NCBI RefSeq assembly: GCF_011382965.1
Contig: NZ_CP049934.1
Coordinates: 806,001-870,000, forward strand
Source: Leucobacter insecticola
GTDB taxonomy: Bacteria > Actinomycetota > Actinomycetes > Actinomycetales > Microbacteriaceae
Direction: 5' to 3'
Length of the DNA stretch: 64,000 nt
Positions 27,962-36,709 of the stretch are shown one piece after another. The position numbers and the translations under genes are program-made. Under the pieces are notes generated by a model that was not told the DNA's origin, did not search any database, and saw only the letters and a list, made by a program, of their open reading frames with translations. The first letter of the stretch is position 1; each line of letters starts with the position of its first letter.

Positions 27962-28648
27962 CTAGTTGGAGGCTGGTGTTTTGGGTGCGGGATCGCCGCT
28001 CGTTTCTGGCGATGTCGTTTCTTGCTTAATTGGCCTCGTTACGTCTCGAGCCCAGGCAAGGCGCACGCTTGTGCGTGAGTTGGGCTGTGCAAGAAAGTAG
28101 AGATCTGTCGCGAGTTTCGCGTAGTCGAGGGGGACGCCCTCGCTGCGAAACTGTTGCACGAGGCTGCGCAGGTGCCTGACGATCTCAGCGCGATCAGTTG
28201 CTGAAGTCAGAGACTGGAAGCGGCGCATGACGGGCTTTTCGCGACTCTCGAGATCGTCGACTCGGGCGAGCCTTCGAACGGCTCGGCCGAGACCCTCGCC
28301 GTTCTTGTGCATTGCATCGCTCTGTGACTGCTGGTGAACCGCGTACAGGTGCAGTGCTGTCGCGATCGCATACTCGGCATCTGAGGGTTTGTCACCTCTG
28401 CCGATCAGCTCTTCTGGGGCGTCAGTGAACGAGGTGGCCCACGCATCGATAACACGTTCATCGCTACTCGGGTCGGCAGAGCGCAGACGAGCGAGCTCTG
28501 CCTTCGCTGCTGACGAGTCATTGCGGTACCCGCCCTGAAGTGTCATTACCCGACGTTGGGTGAACGAATTGATCGTTTTCCAGATCGCCTGCCTGTCATT
28601 TGATCGGTCGAGGTTGCCCTCGACCGGCGGTGTTGTTGTGTCTGTCAC
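27962..28648 (-). CDS. cse2: Cse2 (CasB, Cas11e) Cascade small subunit
   Basis: A 228-aa helical protein with the Cse2 pattern: ALHLYAVHQQSQSDAMHKNGEGLGRAVRRL and RRFQSLTSATDRAEIVRHLRSLVQQFRSEGVPLDYAKLATDLYFL. Two copies stabilise the target-strand duplex in Cascade. GTG start overlaps the cas8e stop (GTGA). Confidence 0.95.
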   Translation of the reverse strand: MTDTTTPPVEGNLDRSNDRQAIWKTINSFTQRRVMTLQGGYRNDSSAAKAELARLRSADPSSDERVIDAWATSFTDAPEELIGRGDKPSDAEYAIATALHLYAVHQQSQSDAMHKNGEGLGRAVRRLARVDDLESREKPVMRRFQSLTSATDRAEIVRHLRSLVQQFRSEGVPLDYAKLATDLYFLAQPNSRTSVRLAWARDVTRPIKQETTSPETSGDPAPKTPASN

Positions 28649-30381
28649 TTCTGATCCGCCTCCTCGGCTGTTGAAAGGACTGTTGATTGTGTGTCTGTTG
28701 CATCGCCGTTTGAAGTGCTGCCTGCGTGGGCGGGGCGCCCAAGCGCACGAATGAGATTGAACTCAAACGAGCGCATCGCGGTGGCTACGGAGTACACGCG
28801 ATCGCCGGTCACGCCAGCGCTGGCTTTGCGACCTGCCCAGGCGGCGGGCGGCGCTGCTTCAACGAGTTGCGCTGCTCGAGCGCGCATGTCACCGCGCACG
28901 TTCTCAACCCAGTCCTGCAGCAGAGATTGTGCGTCGCAGCCTGGTTTCAGCTGTAGGAGCCAGCTGCGAAACCTGATGTCAAGGGACGCATAGGCGTCTT
29001 CACTTGGGGTGAGGCCAACGTCGGGGGTCTCGCCGCCCACTGCGCGGTTGAGGTCACGAACGAGGTCGGTCAGGGCGCGGATCGCGGCTTGTGCCTTGCG
29101 CACGGCGTCGTGTGCCACCGCTATGAGGCCCTGCTCAGACAGGTCAGTGAGGGCTGATGTGATTGCGAGCTGGTCTGCGGCGATCGCGCTGTAGCTCGAC
29201 TGTTGTGCGCCATACTCCATGCTCACCGACATAATTTCGATGACTCGGCCAGGCTCGATGAACCCCCGCTTAGTGAGCGACCCTAGCCAGGTCACCACCG
29301 CTGCCGGCTGCGCGAGGGATTTGACGTTCCACTTTTTCTGCACCTGCTCTCGCGGTGCGGCACTCTCTGGCGTTGGCAGCAGCGTGGTCAGACCCTGCCA
29401 GAGTGCACGACCCGTCTCAAGCTGCTGTGGCATATAGCGCGCCACCTTCGCCTTCTGGCTTTGTGGTTCACTGAACCGCCAAGCCGTGTAGAGTTCGGTG
29501 CCCGATTGCACGGTGTAGTCGATCGGGTCACCGTTCGTGACGAGCACTCCCGTGACTCGGCCCTGTTCTGCGCGCAGGCGCATGCGGCGCTGTGGCCAGG
29601 TCAAAAGCGCGAGCGGCCCGACGGTGCCGATCTCAGCGACACTTCGTTCACTCGGGCCGAGCGGGGGTTGTTCCCAAATCGGCACGTCACGGGACTGTTC
29701 AGCCGCGCGACCGCGAATGAGGTTGAGCAGCAGCGTCTCGCGCAGCGTATTGCCGCGCAGCGTGATGCCACCCAGCCAACCCGCGAAACCGATGCCCGAC
29801 GGGTAGCCCTTGCCGCCCTTGACACGTGAATCGCCCACAGCACCAGACTTGATGCCAGAAAAATCGTATGCATTGGTGTGAATCAGCCACCGCGCAGCCT
29901 CGGCAAACGACAGCGAGTTGAGTTCGCTCCGCATGGTGAACAGCGCGCGTTCAGGATCAGTGTCGGCCACAATCAGCTCGATCGGTTTCCACTCGTCCTT
30001 CGCGGTGCGCAGCCCGGGCGTCTGCATGAACGGGTGCGCCGCATCAAATAGGTTGAAACGGTCGTGCCACTTTGTCAGATACGCGTCGAACTCCGCCGAG
30101 GGCAGCGTGTCAGCGTTCCACAGCTCGGCCCACTCCGCTTCGGGGTCCTCAACGTCCATCCGATCGAGCACCCGATACATGATCGCGAATATGACGCGTA
30201 AGATCGCGAACCGCATGGTTGGCAGTTCTGCGGCGACGTCACGAAGCTCGTGCGCGGATCGGAACACCTCTCGAAGCGATACGTCTCGTTCGACACCGTC
30301 GAGGCCGACGGTTGGAACCCATGGTTCGTCAACCAGATTGAAAGGCACAAGCGCTTCAAGATTCTCGGTTGTTTCACTCAC
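28645..30381 (-). CDS. cas8e: Cas8e (Cse1/CasA) Cascade large subunit
   Basis: A 578-aa protein that reads the PAM and recruits Cas3. The N-terminus FNLVDEPWVPTVGLDGVERDVSLREVF is the Cse1 signature, followed by FAILRVIFAIMYRVLD, RFNLFDAAHPFMQTPGL and a four-helix-bundle C-terminus. GTG at 30381 is chosen because it gives the family N-terminus and overlaps the cas3 stop by four bases; an upstream start at 30513 would add 44 unrelated residues. Confidence 0.95.
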   Translation of the reverse strand: MSETTENLEALVPFNLVDEPWVPTVGLDGVERDVSLREVFRSAHELRDVAAELPTMRFAILRVIFAIMYRVLDRMDVEDPEAEWAELWNADTLPSAEFDAYLTKWHDRFNLFDAAHPFMQTPGLRTAKDEWKPIELIVADTDPERALFTMRSELNSLSFAEAARWLIHTNAYDFSGIKSGAVGDSRVKGGKGYPSGIGFAGWLGGITLRGNTLRETLLLNLIRGRAAEQSRDVPIWEQPPLGPSERSVAEIGTVGPLALLTWPQRRMRLRAEQGRVTGVLVTNGDPIDYTVQSGTELYTAWRFSEPQSQKAKVARYMPQQLETGRALWQGLTTLLPTPESAAPREQVQKKWNVKSLAQPAAVVTWLGSLTKRGFIEPGRVIEIMSVSMEYGAQQSSYSAIAADQLAITSALTDLSEQGLIAVAHDAVRKAQAAIRALTDLVRDLNRAVGGETPDVGLTPSEDAYASLDIRFRSWLLQLKPGCDAQSLLQDWVENVRGDMRARAAQLVEAAPPAAWAGRKASAGVTGDRVYSVATAMRSFEFNLIRALGRPAHAGSTSNGDATDTQSTVLSTAEEADQK

Positions 30382-33215
30382 CGTGCGTCCTCTCTTTCGA
30401 CAGTCAGGCCCAATTCGTCGCTGTATTGAACCCTGTTGATTCCTAACGTACAGCAAAAATTCTCGTCCAAAATCAGGGGTAGTACGCCCCTGAGCCATGG
30501 CGACATCTGCCACGACTCGATGCCGCTGCTTTCGAGAGAATTAATCACCATGTCGAGCTGCGAGCCCTGGGTCATCCACGCCGGTAGTGACACCGCGCAG
30601 GTCGCGACGGCCCTGGCGAGATCGTCGTCGATCCCGCCCGTCAACGCGACTTCTTGCCCACCAAACTCGGCACCGAGACTCGGCAGCGACTTCACGCCGC
30701 CACCCACTCGCTGCACCAACACCACCTCGAGCGACAGCTCAGCGTCGCGCACCTGCGCCGCTCCCAGATGCTCTTCGCTCGCCTCGCTCTGCGCCAGTGC
30801 GTTCCAGTCGGTGATCTTGCCAAGCCCTGGGTGCCGCACGACAAACTGTCTCGAACGCTCTTGCTGGTCATGCTGCTCTAGGCGCATTATTCGCTCGGCC
30901 TCTTCATGGCGTTCCAGCCAATCAGCAGGCATGGTGGGCGCGGGCCGGTAGGTGTTCTTGATCAGTAGCGGCACGTCGTCGGGCACTGCCAGCGTCGTAG
31001 ACGCGCCGCTCGCCCCCGTGTCCTGTCCAAGGTGCTCACGCAACGCGGCCACTGTGCGTAGTAGTAGCGCCTCGCCGTACACCCGCTGCACACCGCGATC
31101 AAACGTCGGCGGTGCTTCTCCCGACAGCAGCCGCTCGCCACCCGTCAGCACCACGCGAGGTTCACGCATCGACTCTGGCCGGTTGGCGCCGCGGTCGTGC
31201 CGGTGCACCCTGCCGATACGTTGCACCAGCGAATCCATGGGTGCGATATCGGTAAACATCAGGTCAAAATCGACGTCGAGTGACGACTCCACCACTTGCG
31301 TCGCGACCACGATCAGGCCGTTTGGTCGATCCGCCGCGCTACGACCCAGCCGTTCCACCAGCCGTTGCTCGCGCCGCGCTCGCGACTCCACCGTGAAGCG
31401 CGAGTGGTACAGCTCGACCATGCCCGGGTGCCGCGCCGCCAGATCCGCAAATACGCGCTGTGCCCGGTTCACCGTATTCATCACCACCGCGATGCAGCCG
31501 CCGTCAGCCACGGCCGCGCTCACCTGGTCAAGCATCGACTCGTCAGATGCCTCGTCGAGCGTGAATGCGATGCGCCGTCCAGATGGCTGAGAGACTCGTT
31601 GCGCATGATTATGTGCGCCAACGGCAGTGATGAGCGGGTAGCCGGTGGCTTGCGCGAGTGTTGTGAGTTCGGCGTCGGGCTTTGGATCTACCTTCAGAAC
31701 CGCGCGGTCGATCGTTTGCCGCGCGCCCTCACGATACGCCGACAGCAACTCAAGTCGCTGTGCCTCGGGCAGCGTCGCAGACAGCGCGATGACCGGTACC
31801 TGATACGCGCCCAGCCACTGCAGCGCTCGCAGCAGGTAGGTGCGCATGAAGGTGTCGGCCGCGTGTACCTCGTCGATGATGACGACCTTGCCGCCGAAAC
31901 CGAGGTGACGCAATGTCATGTGCTTCGCCTTCAACGCCATGAACAGCATCTGGTCGATTGTGGCGACCACGAAGTCGGCGAGCACACGCTGCTTTCTGCC
32001 GCGAAACCACTGGTTTGCGACGACCGAGTGCGAAGTGCCTTGCTCGTCGTCGTAGATATGCGCGGTCTTGCTGGCGCTCGAGAGGCGCTGGAAACGGTCA
32101 TCGAATTCGGCCTTCGAGTGCGCGAGCGTTACAGATTGGGGCGTTGCGGCGTCGGCCCGTGAGTTAAGCCAGTCGAGTGTGCGACCGAACATGGCACTCG
32201 CGGTCGCCCGCGTCGGTAGTAGCACCGCGACCCCATTGAGTCCAAACTTCGCGGCTAGTGTCTCGGCGCACGCGAACGCCGTCTCGGTCTTCCCCTCTCC
32301 AGTCGGCGCCTCAATCAGCAGCAGCGAAGGCTCGTCGAGCGAAGCTGCAAGCTCGTGGGCATCGTGCTGGCTGGGGCGAGGGTCGCTGATCCCGAACCTA
32401 CTGCCGAAATAGGCGTCGAGCTCGCTCGCGGCGGTGGGCAGCCAGCTGTTGCCGAGATTGAGTTTACTCAGGCCGCGCTCGGCTCTGACGTTGGCTGGTT
32501 CCGACGCGTCGTAGGGGAACATCCACTCGTTTGAGGCGATCCAGTCGCACACGATCAAGAAGCCGTTGAGTATCGCCTGCACCGACTCGGGAATGCGTGC
32601 CTGCAAAATCTGGGCCCAGTCGTCGTCGGTGATCTCGGCGATCTGGTCGGCGCGATGCAGCAGTTCGTTGCGAACGTGAGCCCAGTGGGCGGGCTCGCCA
32701 GCACCCTCGCGATAGATGCTCGAGGGGTTGTCGGTGACCGCGGGAAAGCTGCCGTGGTGGCCGCCGATAATCTCGGCGAGGAGCAGGCCAGCGCGGGCCT
32801 TTGGTCGCGCGGTCTTCGTGTCGAAGTGTCGCTCGACCGCGAGTTGACCCGCGAGGCCGTGGGGATACAGGCGTTGATCGCTGTACGGCGGGGTCGGCTC
32901 GGGGAAAAGGAAGCCCACGTCTTCCATTTGGCGGCGGCCCTCTGGCACCTTGATGGCGAAGGCCCAGGTGGCCTTACCTACGTCGTGGCTTGCGGCGAGC
33001 CAGATCGCGACGCGGTGGGCTGTCGCCTCGTCACCGAATGAGCGCGCGAGGAGGGCACGCTGCGACTTCGAGAGCCAGCGCTCGAAAAGATGGTCGGCAA
33101 CCGCTGCGGTGTCTTCAAGGTGGGCGTAAAGCGGAAACGGTTTGCTGCCGTCGCGCTGGGACTTCGCCCACGCGGCACGCACCATCGGATCGGTTGGTTT
33201 TGGAAGTGATTTCAT
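30378..33215 (-). CDS. cas3: Cas3 helicase-nuclease, type I-E
   Basis: About 945 aa from ATG at 33215; an upstream start at 33296 would add 27 basic residues not typical of the family. The N-terminal HD nuclease has YAHLEDTAAVADHLF and ASHDVGKATWAF. The SF2 helicase has EAPTGEGKTETAF (Walker A), VVIIDEVHAAD (DEVH), LSATLPEAQRLEL (motif III), and VVATQVVESSLDVDFD plus QRIGRVHRHDRG (motifs V and VI). Cas3 is recruited by target-bound Cascade and degrades DNA. It is the first gene of the cas operon, downstream of an AT-rich intergenic region shared with the divergent ATL gene. Confidence 0.96.
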   Translation of the reverse strand: MKSLPKPTDPMVRAAWAKSQRDGSKPFPLYAHLEDTAAVADHLFERWLSKSQRALLARSFGDEATAHRVAIWLAASHDVGKATWAFAIKVPEGRRQMEDVGFLFPEPTPPYSDQRLYPHGLAGQLAVERHFDTKTARPKARAGLLLAEIIGGHHGSFPAVTDNPSSIYREGAGEPAHWAHVRNELLHRADQIAEITDDDWAQILQARIPESVQAILNGFLIVCDWIASNEWMFPYDASEPANVRAERGLSKLNLGNSWLPTAASELDAYFGSRFGISDPRPSQHDAHELAASLDEPSLLLIEAPTGEGKTETAFACAETLAAKFGLNGVAVLLPTRATASAMFGRTLDWLNSRADAATPQSVTLAHSKAEFDDRFQRLSSASKTAHIYDDEQGTSHSVVANQWFRGRKQRVLADFVVATIDQMLFMALKAKHMTLRHLGFGGKVVIIDEVHAADTFMRTYLLRALQWLGAYQVPVIALSATLPEAQRLELLSAYREGARQTIDRAVLKVDPKPDAELTTLAQATGYPLITAVGAHNHAQRVSQPSGRRIAFTLDEASDESMLDQVSAAVADGGCIAVVMNTVNRAQRVFADLAARHPGMVELYHSRFTVESRARREQRLVERLGRSAADRPNGLIVVATQVVESSLDVDFDLMFTDIAPMDSLVQRIGRVHRHDRGANRPESMREPRVVLTGGERLLSGEAPPTFDRGVQRVYGEALLLRTVAALREHLGQDTGASGASTTLAVPDDVPLLIKNTYRPAPTMPADWLERHEEAERIMRLEQHDQQERSRQFVVRHPGLGKITDWNALAQSEASEEHLGAAQVRDAELSLEVVLVQRVGGGVKSLPSLGAEFGGQEVALTGGIDDDLARAVATCAVSLPAWMTQGSQLDMVINSLESSGIESWQMSPWLRGVLPLILDENFCCTLGINRVQYSDELGLTVEREDAR

Positions 33216-33296
33216 GCGGCGCCTTTGCTTTGGGTTCTCTTTACGATGAGGGCTAACGGTAGGAATGTGTTTGAGCGTAGCAAGCACGTCGGACAA

Positions 33297-33445
33297 AGAT
33301 TGAAACTGACTGATAGGAGGGCATTTAATAAAAATTAACGAATTAGATAATGCTTTAATTAATTCATTAATTGACCAACTGAACTTGTTCGATTACGCTT
33401 TATGTGGGGCGAGTACTCGCAGAATTGTCGACACTAAGGAGCATC
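33297..33445. promoter_or_regulatory. AT-rich divergent control region of cas3 and the ATL/GIY-YIG unit
   Basis: This stretch is far richer in A+T than the rest of the window, with TTAATTAATTCATTAATT at 33356-33373. On the plus strand TTGACC (33371-33376) and TACGCT (33394-33399) are spaced 17 bp, a consensus-like promoter for the ATL gene. GCGAGTACTCGC at 33409-33420 is a perfect 12-bp palindrome at the predicted start site, a likely operator. AAGGAG at 33436-33441 is the ATL ribosome site. Promoter elements for cas3 on the other strand are not clear. Confidence 0.6.
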
Positions 33446-33964
33446 ATGTTTGGAGCGGAAATCCCTGAACCGGAGCGAGCTTTAGAACTCTTGAAGCAGG
33501 CGCTGGTTCGAGAACTGGAGTCAGCAACAGAGGCTGAGATTTCGGCGGCGGCCCGGAGATTGGATCTGCCCGTAGTCTTGGTAAAGAAGTGGTTGCCTAA
33601 GGTTAGGCTAAACGTTAACGAAACGAACTTGAGGGTTGTCCTAGAGGCCCTTCCCGAAGGCATGGTTACAACATACGGCAAAGTCGCTGTTGCGCTTGGC
33701 CGTGCCCCGGGCGCGGCAATCAGGGTCGGACGTACCCTTCGGAAGATGGCAGGATTACCGGAGTTGGGGGCGTCCGTCATGAAGGCTGAATGGATTCAGA
33801 AGGACGGCAGTATCGTATTCCCCGCTACCGAGACCGTCACCGTTGTCACGAAGGACGGCCAGTATCAAGAAAAGCGGGCCACTCTCCTGGCATCCAGGGG
33901 AGTGCCATGTGCTGAAAATGTTGATGGGTTCTGCGTTATCCCTTCAGGGCATCTAGCGCAATGA
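33446..33964 (+). CDS. Alkyltransferase-like (ATL) DNA-binding protein without the active-site Cys
   Basis: 172 aa from ATG at 33446, which has a perfect AAGGAG six bases upstream; an upstream start at 33404 has none. Residues about 1-65 are helical with a possible HTH (EISAAARRLDLPVVLVKKW). Residues about 70-105 (LEALPEGMVTTYGKVAVALGRAPGAAIRVGRTLRKM) match the DNA-binding domain of O6-alkylguanine-DNA alkyltransferases, including the TTYGKVA helix and the Arg-finger region AAIRVGRTLR. The PCHR motif expected next is replaced by a segment reading SVMKAEWIQKDGSIV. ATL proteins bind damaged or modified guanines without repairing them. The gene overlaps the GIY-YIG gene by ATGA. GC content is below the backbone, suggesting transfer. 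The family call is moderately sure; a role in defence or repair is inference. Confidence 0.62.
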   Translation: MFGAEIPEPERALELLKQALVRELESATEAEISAAARRLDLPVVLVKKWLPKVRLNVNETNLRVVLEALPEGMVTTYGKVAVALGRAPGAAIRVGRTLRKMAGLPELGASVMKAEWIQKDGSIVFPATETVTVVTKDGQYQEKRATLLASRGVPCAENVDGFCVIPSGHLAQ

Positions 33965-35013
33965 ATGCTTCGCAGTTTCGCTACTGGACCCTCGAAGACC
34001 CCTCAACCATCGCTGCGCTTCTCACTGGTTGCCGACGCGGCATTTACGTGCTGCACTTCGAAAACGGTGAACGCTACGTCGGCCAAGCCGTAGACGTGGT
34101 GACCCGATACACCACACATCGGCACGGTTCCAAACACCACGCGCCTTGGAAAGACGTGACTGCGTTCGAGTTTCTCGAGGTGCCTGTAGGTGACCTCGAT
34201 GAGATCGAAAAGGCCACGATCCAACACCACAAGGCCACCCACCAGCTTCGCAACAAACTCTTTAACTTTGAACATTGGGAGCCGTGCACTCTCGACCCAT
34301 TCGTCGCGCCCGAGGCGCAACGTCACTGGGCGACCGGCCAGCCAAGTTATGACCTGACGCCGTTCGTCGCGGCGGCAAAACGGTCTCAGGGTCCCGAGCC
34401 GAGATTATTGACGAAGAAGTGTGGTCAAGAGTTGCTGCCTGACGGGCGCACGGTCGGTGAGGCCGTGATCGACGAGCTGGCGCAGGTGGTGCAGCACATC
34501 ATTCCCAACGCGGTCGAGACCGAAGCGCGGTTCTGGAGCATCTCTGACTACCCCGAAACCGTCGGCGGGCGATTCGCAACCCTGAACGTTGGTTGGCTCG
34601 AACTCGCCTACTTTCCGAGGCGCAGATTCGAGGCAGAGCTCGGATCGCTTGAGGCGAGCAACGAATTGATGTGGTACTTGAATGCTGAGATCGAGACGTT
34701 TGTTGCTGAAGAAGATGTGCCTGATGATGTTGGGCTGCAAGAGGAGATTCAGTTTGTCGCAGAGATCGGGGGAATGCCGTACTACTGGGGCCGCATACCA
34801 AGCAGCTACTCGGTTCCAGTTGACTGCATCGGCATGCCGCTGGGAGCTGGTGTTGTGGAGCAGCTCGAAGCACAAGAACTGATGGGTGCAAGACGGCTCG
34901 CGATCCACGCCATGCGCACCGGCAGCGCCAGAGTCAATGCGCGCAGCTACAGCGCAGAGCTCACACGTCGCGTCTACGAGCGCATCCTTGAGCGAGAAAC
35001 GTCGGCCGCCTGA
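33961..35013 (+). CDS. GIY-YIG domain protein, putative nuclease
   Basis: A 350-aa protein. Residues about 25-100 form a GIY-YIG fold: RGIYVLHFENGERYVGQAVDVVTRYTTHRH, with the GIY and YVG strands, followed by the catalytic-type Arg, then DVTAFEFLEV and EIEKATIQHHKA with the metal-binding Glu. The remaining 250 residues (alpha/beta, acidic patches such as EEDVPDDVG) match no family I recognise and may recognise DNA or a partner. Its ATG lies inside the stop of the ATL gene, so the two are co-translated and probably work together, perhaps with the ATL protein finding modified bases and this protein cutting. The coding frame ends exactly where a broken FAD monooxygenase begins. Confidence 0.7.
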   Translation: MNASQFRYWTLEDPSTIAALLTGCRRGIYVLHFENGERYVGQAVDVVTRYTTHRHGSKHHAPWKDVTAFEFLEVPVGDLDEIEKATIQHHKATHQLRNKLFNFEHWEPCTLDPFVAPEAQRHWATGQPSYDLTPFVAAAKRSQGPEPRLLTKKCGQELLPDGRTVGEAVIDELAQVVQHIIPNAVETEARFWSISDYPETVGGRFATLNVGWLELAYFPRRRFEAELGSLEASNELMWYLNAEIETFVAEEDVPDDVGLQEEIQFVAEIGGMPYYWGRIPSSYSVPVDCIGMPLGAGVVEQLEAQELMGARRLAIHAMRTGSARVNARSYSAELTRRVYERILERETSAA

Positions 35014-35356
35014 CCTCGCTTCGCCCTTGCGCGCGGTGCTGCTGGGCGACGCCGCCCATGCGATGACACCCAATCTTGGTCAGGGTGCAGGCCAGGGCAT
35101 CGAAGACGCGGCGACTCTGGTGGCGCTGTTGCGGGGTGCAGGATCGGCCGAACTGACTGAGCGGCTCGCTCGATACTCGGCACTTCGCTGCCCACGAACG
35201 GCAGCGATTCTGCGGCGATCGCGAGCCGTCGGCAAGACCGCGCAGGCCGCAAACCCGGTGTTTGTCTCGCTGCGTGACCTCGCTCTGACGCTGATGCCAG
35301 GCGGAGTGATGGGTGCCGTGAGTACGCGCGTGCAGCGGTGGCAGCCGCCGGGGTAA
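35014..35356 (+). pseudogene. C-terminal fragment of an FAD-dependent monooxygenase
   Basis: The frame encodes LRAVLLGDAAHAMTPNLGQGAGQGIEDAATLVALL, the GD(A)AH FAD-ribose motif of PHBH-type monooxygenases, and continues about 80 residues to a stop. The N-terminal two thirds, including the GxGxxG fold, are absent. The fragment starts at the stop codon of the GIY-YIG gene, so insertion of the defence island, or a deletion, probably removed the front. Confidence 0.75.
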
Positions 35357-35411
35357 ACGACGAAGTCATCGAGAGAGCGAACGCTGGCGCGCGCGTCTGA
35401 GGGGGTACGAC

Positions 35412-35864
35412 ATGAGTAGTACGATCGCGCTGAAGCGCCGCCCGAGGGCTACGGAAAGTGGCTCGCCGAGGTGAAAGCGCGGGTATCCTCGGCGCAACAG
35501 CGGGCTGCGCTCGCTGTCAATACGGAGATGCTGCGCGTGTATTGGCAGATCGGTGGCGACATCATCGAGAAACAGGCCAGCCTGGGGTGGGGGCGCAAAA
35601 GTGGTTGAAAGGCTCGGACATGACTTGCGTGCAGCATTTCCTGAGGCAACGGGGTTCTCGTTGCGCAACCTCAAGTACATGCGGGCCTTCGCAGAGGCCT
35701 GGACCGAAGACATCTTTGTGCAGCGAACCGTTGCACAATTGCCGTGGGGGCACAATATTGTGCTTCTCACCAAGCTCAAGGATCCCGACATGAGATTCGC
35801 ATACGCGGAGGCTGCCCTGGAATTCGGATGGACCCGAAGCCTTTTGGCGAGCCATATCGGGTAG
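35412..35864 (+). pseudogene. DUF1016 (YhcG-like) N-terminal fragment, frameshifted
   Basis: Three frames together give YGKWLAEVKARVSSAQQRAALAVNTEMLRVYWQIGGDIIEKQ..GWGAKVVERLGHDLRAAFPEATGFSLRNLKYMRAFAEAW, the N-terminal helical domain of the DUF1016/YhcG nuclease family. One shift lies in the G-run near 35588-35592 (an extra G); another separates the ATG at 35412 from the conserved frame. The C-terminal PD-(D/E)XK nuclease domain is missing after SLLASHIG. It is a dead relic of a DNA-degrading element next to the defence island. Confidence 0.7.
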
Positions 35865-36098
35865 AAGCGCAAAAAACGAAGTTGTTACCGAGTATGCGCT
35901 CCGGAGTCACGCGGGGCCTCTCGGTGTTGCGTAGCGTTGCAGTAGCTGCCCCGCTGTAGTGGCAGTCTGCACGCCTCAGGCGACCGGATTGCTGCAAAGC
36001 GCACGGTGAAAAGCCTGCAAACGGTTTATTGGGTAATCTTGAACTCGGCACTGCGCGCAGAAGTGTGGTGACTGTTCACAGCAACGAAGGAGGACTCC

Positions 36099-36239
36099 GT
36101 GATCCCAGCGGAGAGTGGTGCAACCGACCCGACGATCAGGGTCACGTGGCTTGCGCTGCCCCTTCAATTCTTTCTCGGCGGTGCCGTGCTCGGGATCGTC
36201 ACCTCCGTGACCTTCTTTTCTGGCAACTTTTTTGCCTAA
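36099..36239 (+). CDS. Small single-helix membrane protein (46 aa)
   Basis: GTG at 36099 follows a strong Shine-Dalgarno (GAAGGAGG at 36086-36093). The product is VIPAESGATDPTIRVTWLA then a hydrophobic helix with FFLGGAVLGIVTSVTFFSG. It is followed after 21 bases by another membrane protein gene, so both probably form a small operon. Unrecognised; function unknown. Confidence 0.55.
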   Translation: MIPAESGATDPTIRVTWLALPLQFFLGGAVLGIVTSVTFFSGNFFA

Positions 36240-36260
36240 GGAGACTACGAGCCTCTTTCC

Positions 36261-36623
36261 ATGATCGGCATCCCCTTCGTCAGCTCGATCCTTGCGGGTA
36301 TCGCGATGGTGTTCGCCTTCGTTGTTGGCCTCCCCCTGCGACTCGTGCGCGTACTGCGACACTGGTGGGTGACTCGAGGCTGGATCTTCGCGATCGCCTT
36401 CGCGGTTGTGGGACTTATCGGTATACCGGTCGCCTTCTATTGGCCGATGCCGGAAGAGATCCCGGTTGATCCCAACCAGCCCACGCTCATCGCCGCTGTT
36501 GGCCTCAACGTGCTGCTGTGTTTAGGATCCATGATGCTTGCTGGGTTGGGCCTCAGTCATCTCGTGCGCCCGATGAAGCGGAACGCTTCGCCGCGCCCTG
36601 CGCCCGCCATTCACCGGCAGTGA
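36261..36623 (+). CDS. Hypothetical membrane protein (120 aa)
   Basis: Three hydrophobic segments (about residues 5-28, 42-62, 74-100) with short charged loops and a basic proline-rich tail. It begins MIGIPFVSSILAGIAMVF and has no recognised domain. AAGGAG at 36238-36243 lies 17 bases before the ATG, further than usual. The neighbouring 46-aa membrane protein is probably a partner. Function unknown. Confidence 0.55.
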   Translation: MIGIPFVSSILAGIAMVFAFVVGLPLRLVRVLRHWWVTRGWIFAIAFAVVGLIGIPVAFYWPMPEEIPVDPNQPTLIAAVGLNVLLCLGSMMLAGLGLSHLVRPMKRNASPRPAPAIHRQ

Positions 36624-36642
36624 CGAACTGATTTTGGGCGGG

Positions 36643-36691
36643 TTGACCCCTGGTTTCGTGTACGAAACTATGGTAATTTGTACACGAAACC
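36643..36691 (+). promoter_or_regulatory. Promoter and palindromic operator of the toxin-antitoxin operon
   Basis: GGTTTCGTGTAC (36652-36663) and GTACACGAAACC (36680-36691) are perfect 12-bp inverted arms; the left arm also forms a short palindrome TTTCGTGTACGAAA with 36654-36667. TTGACC (36643-36648) is a good -35 and the dyad spans the -10 area. This is the expected binding site of the downstream ribbon-helix-helix antitoxin. Confidence 0.65.
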
Positions 36692-36709
36692 AATGTTTGG
36701 CGGTGGTCT

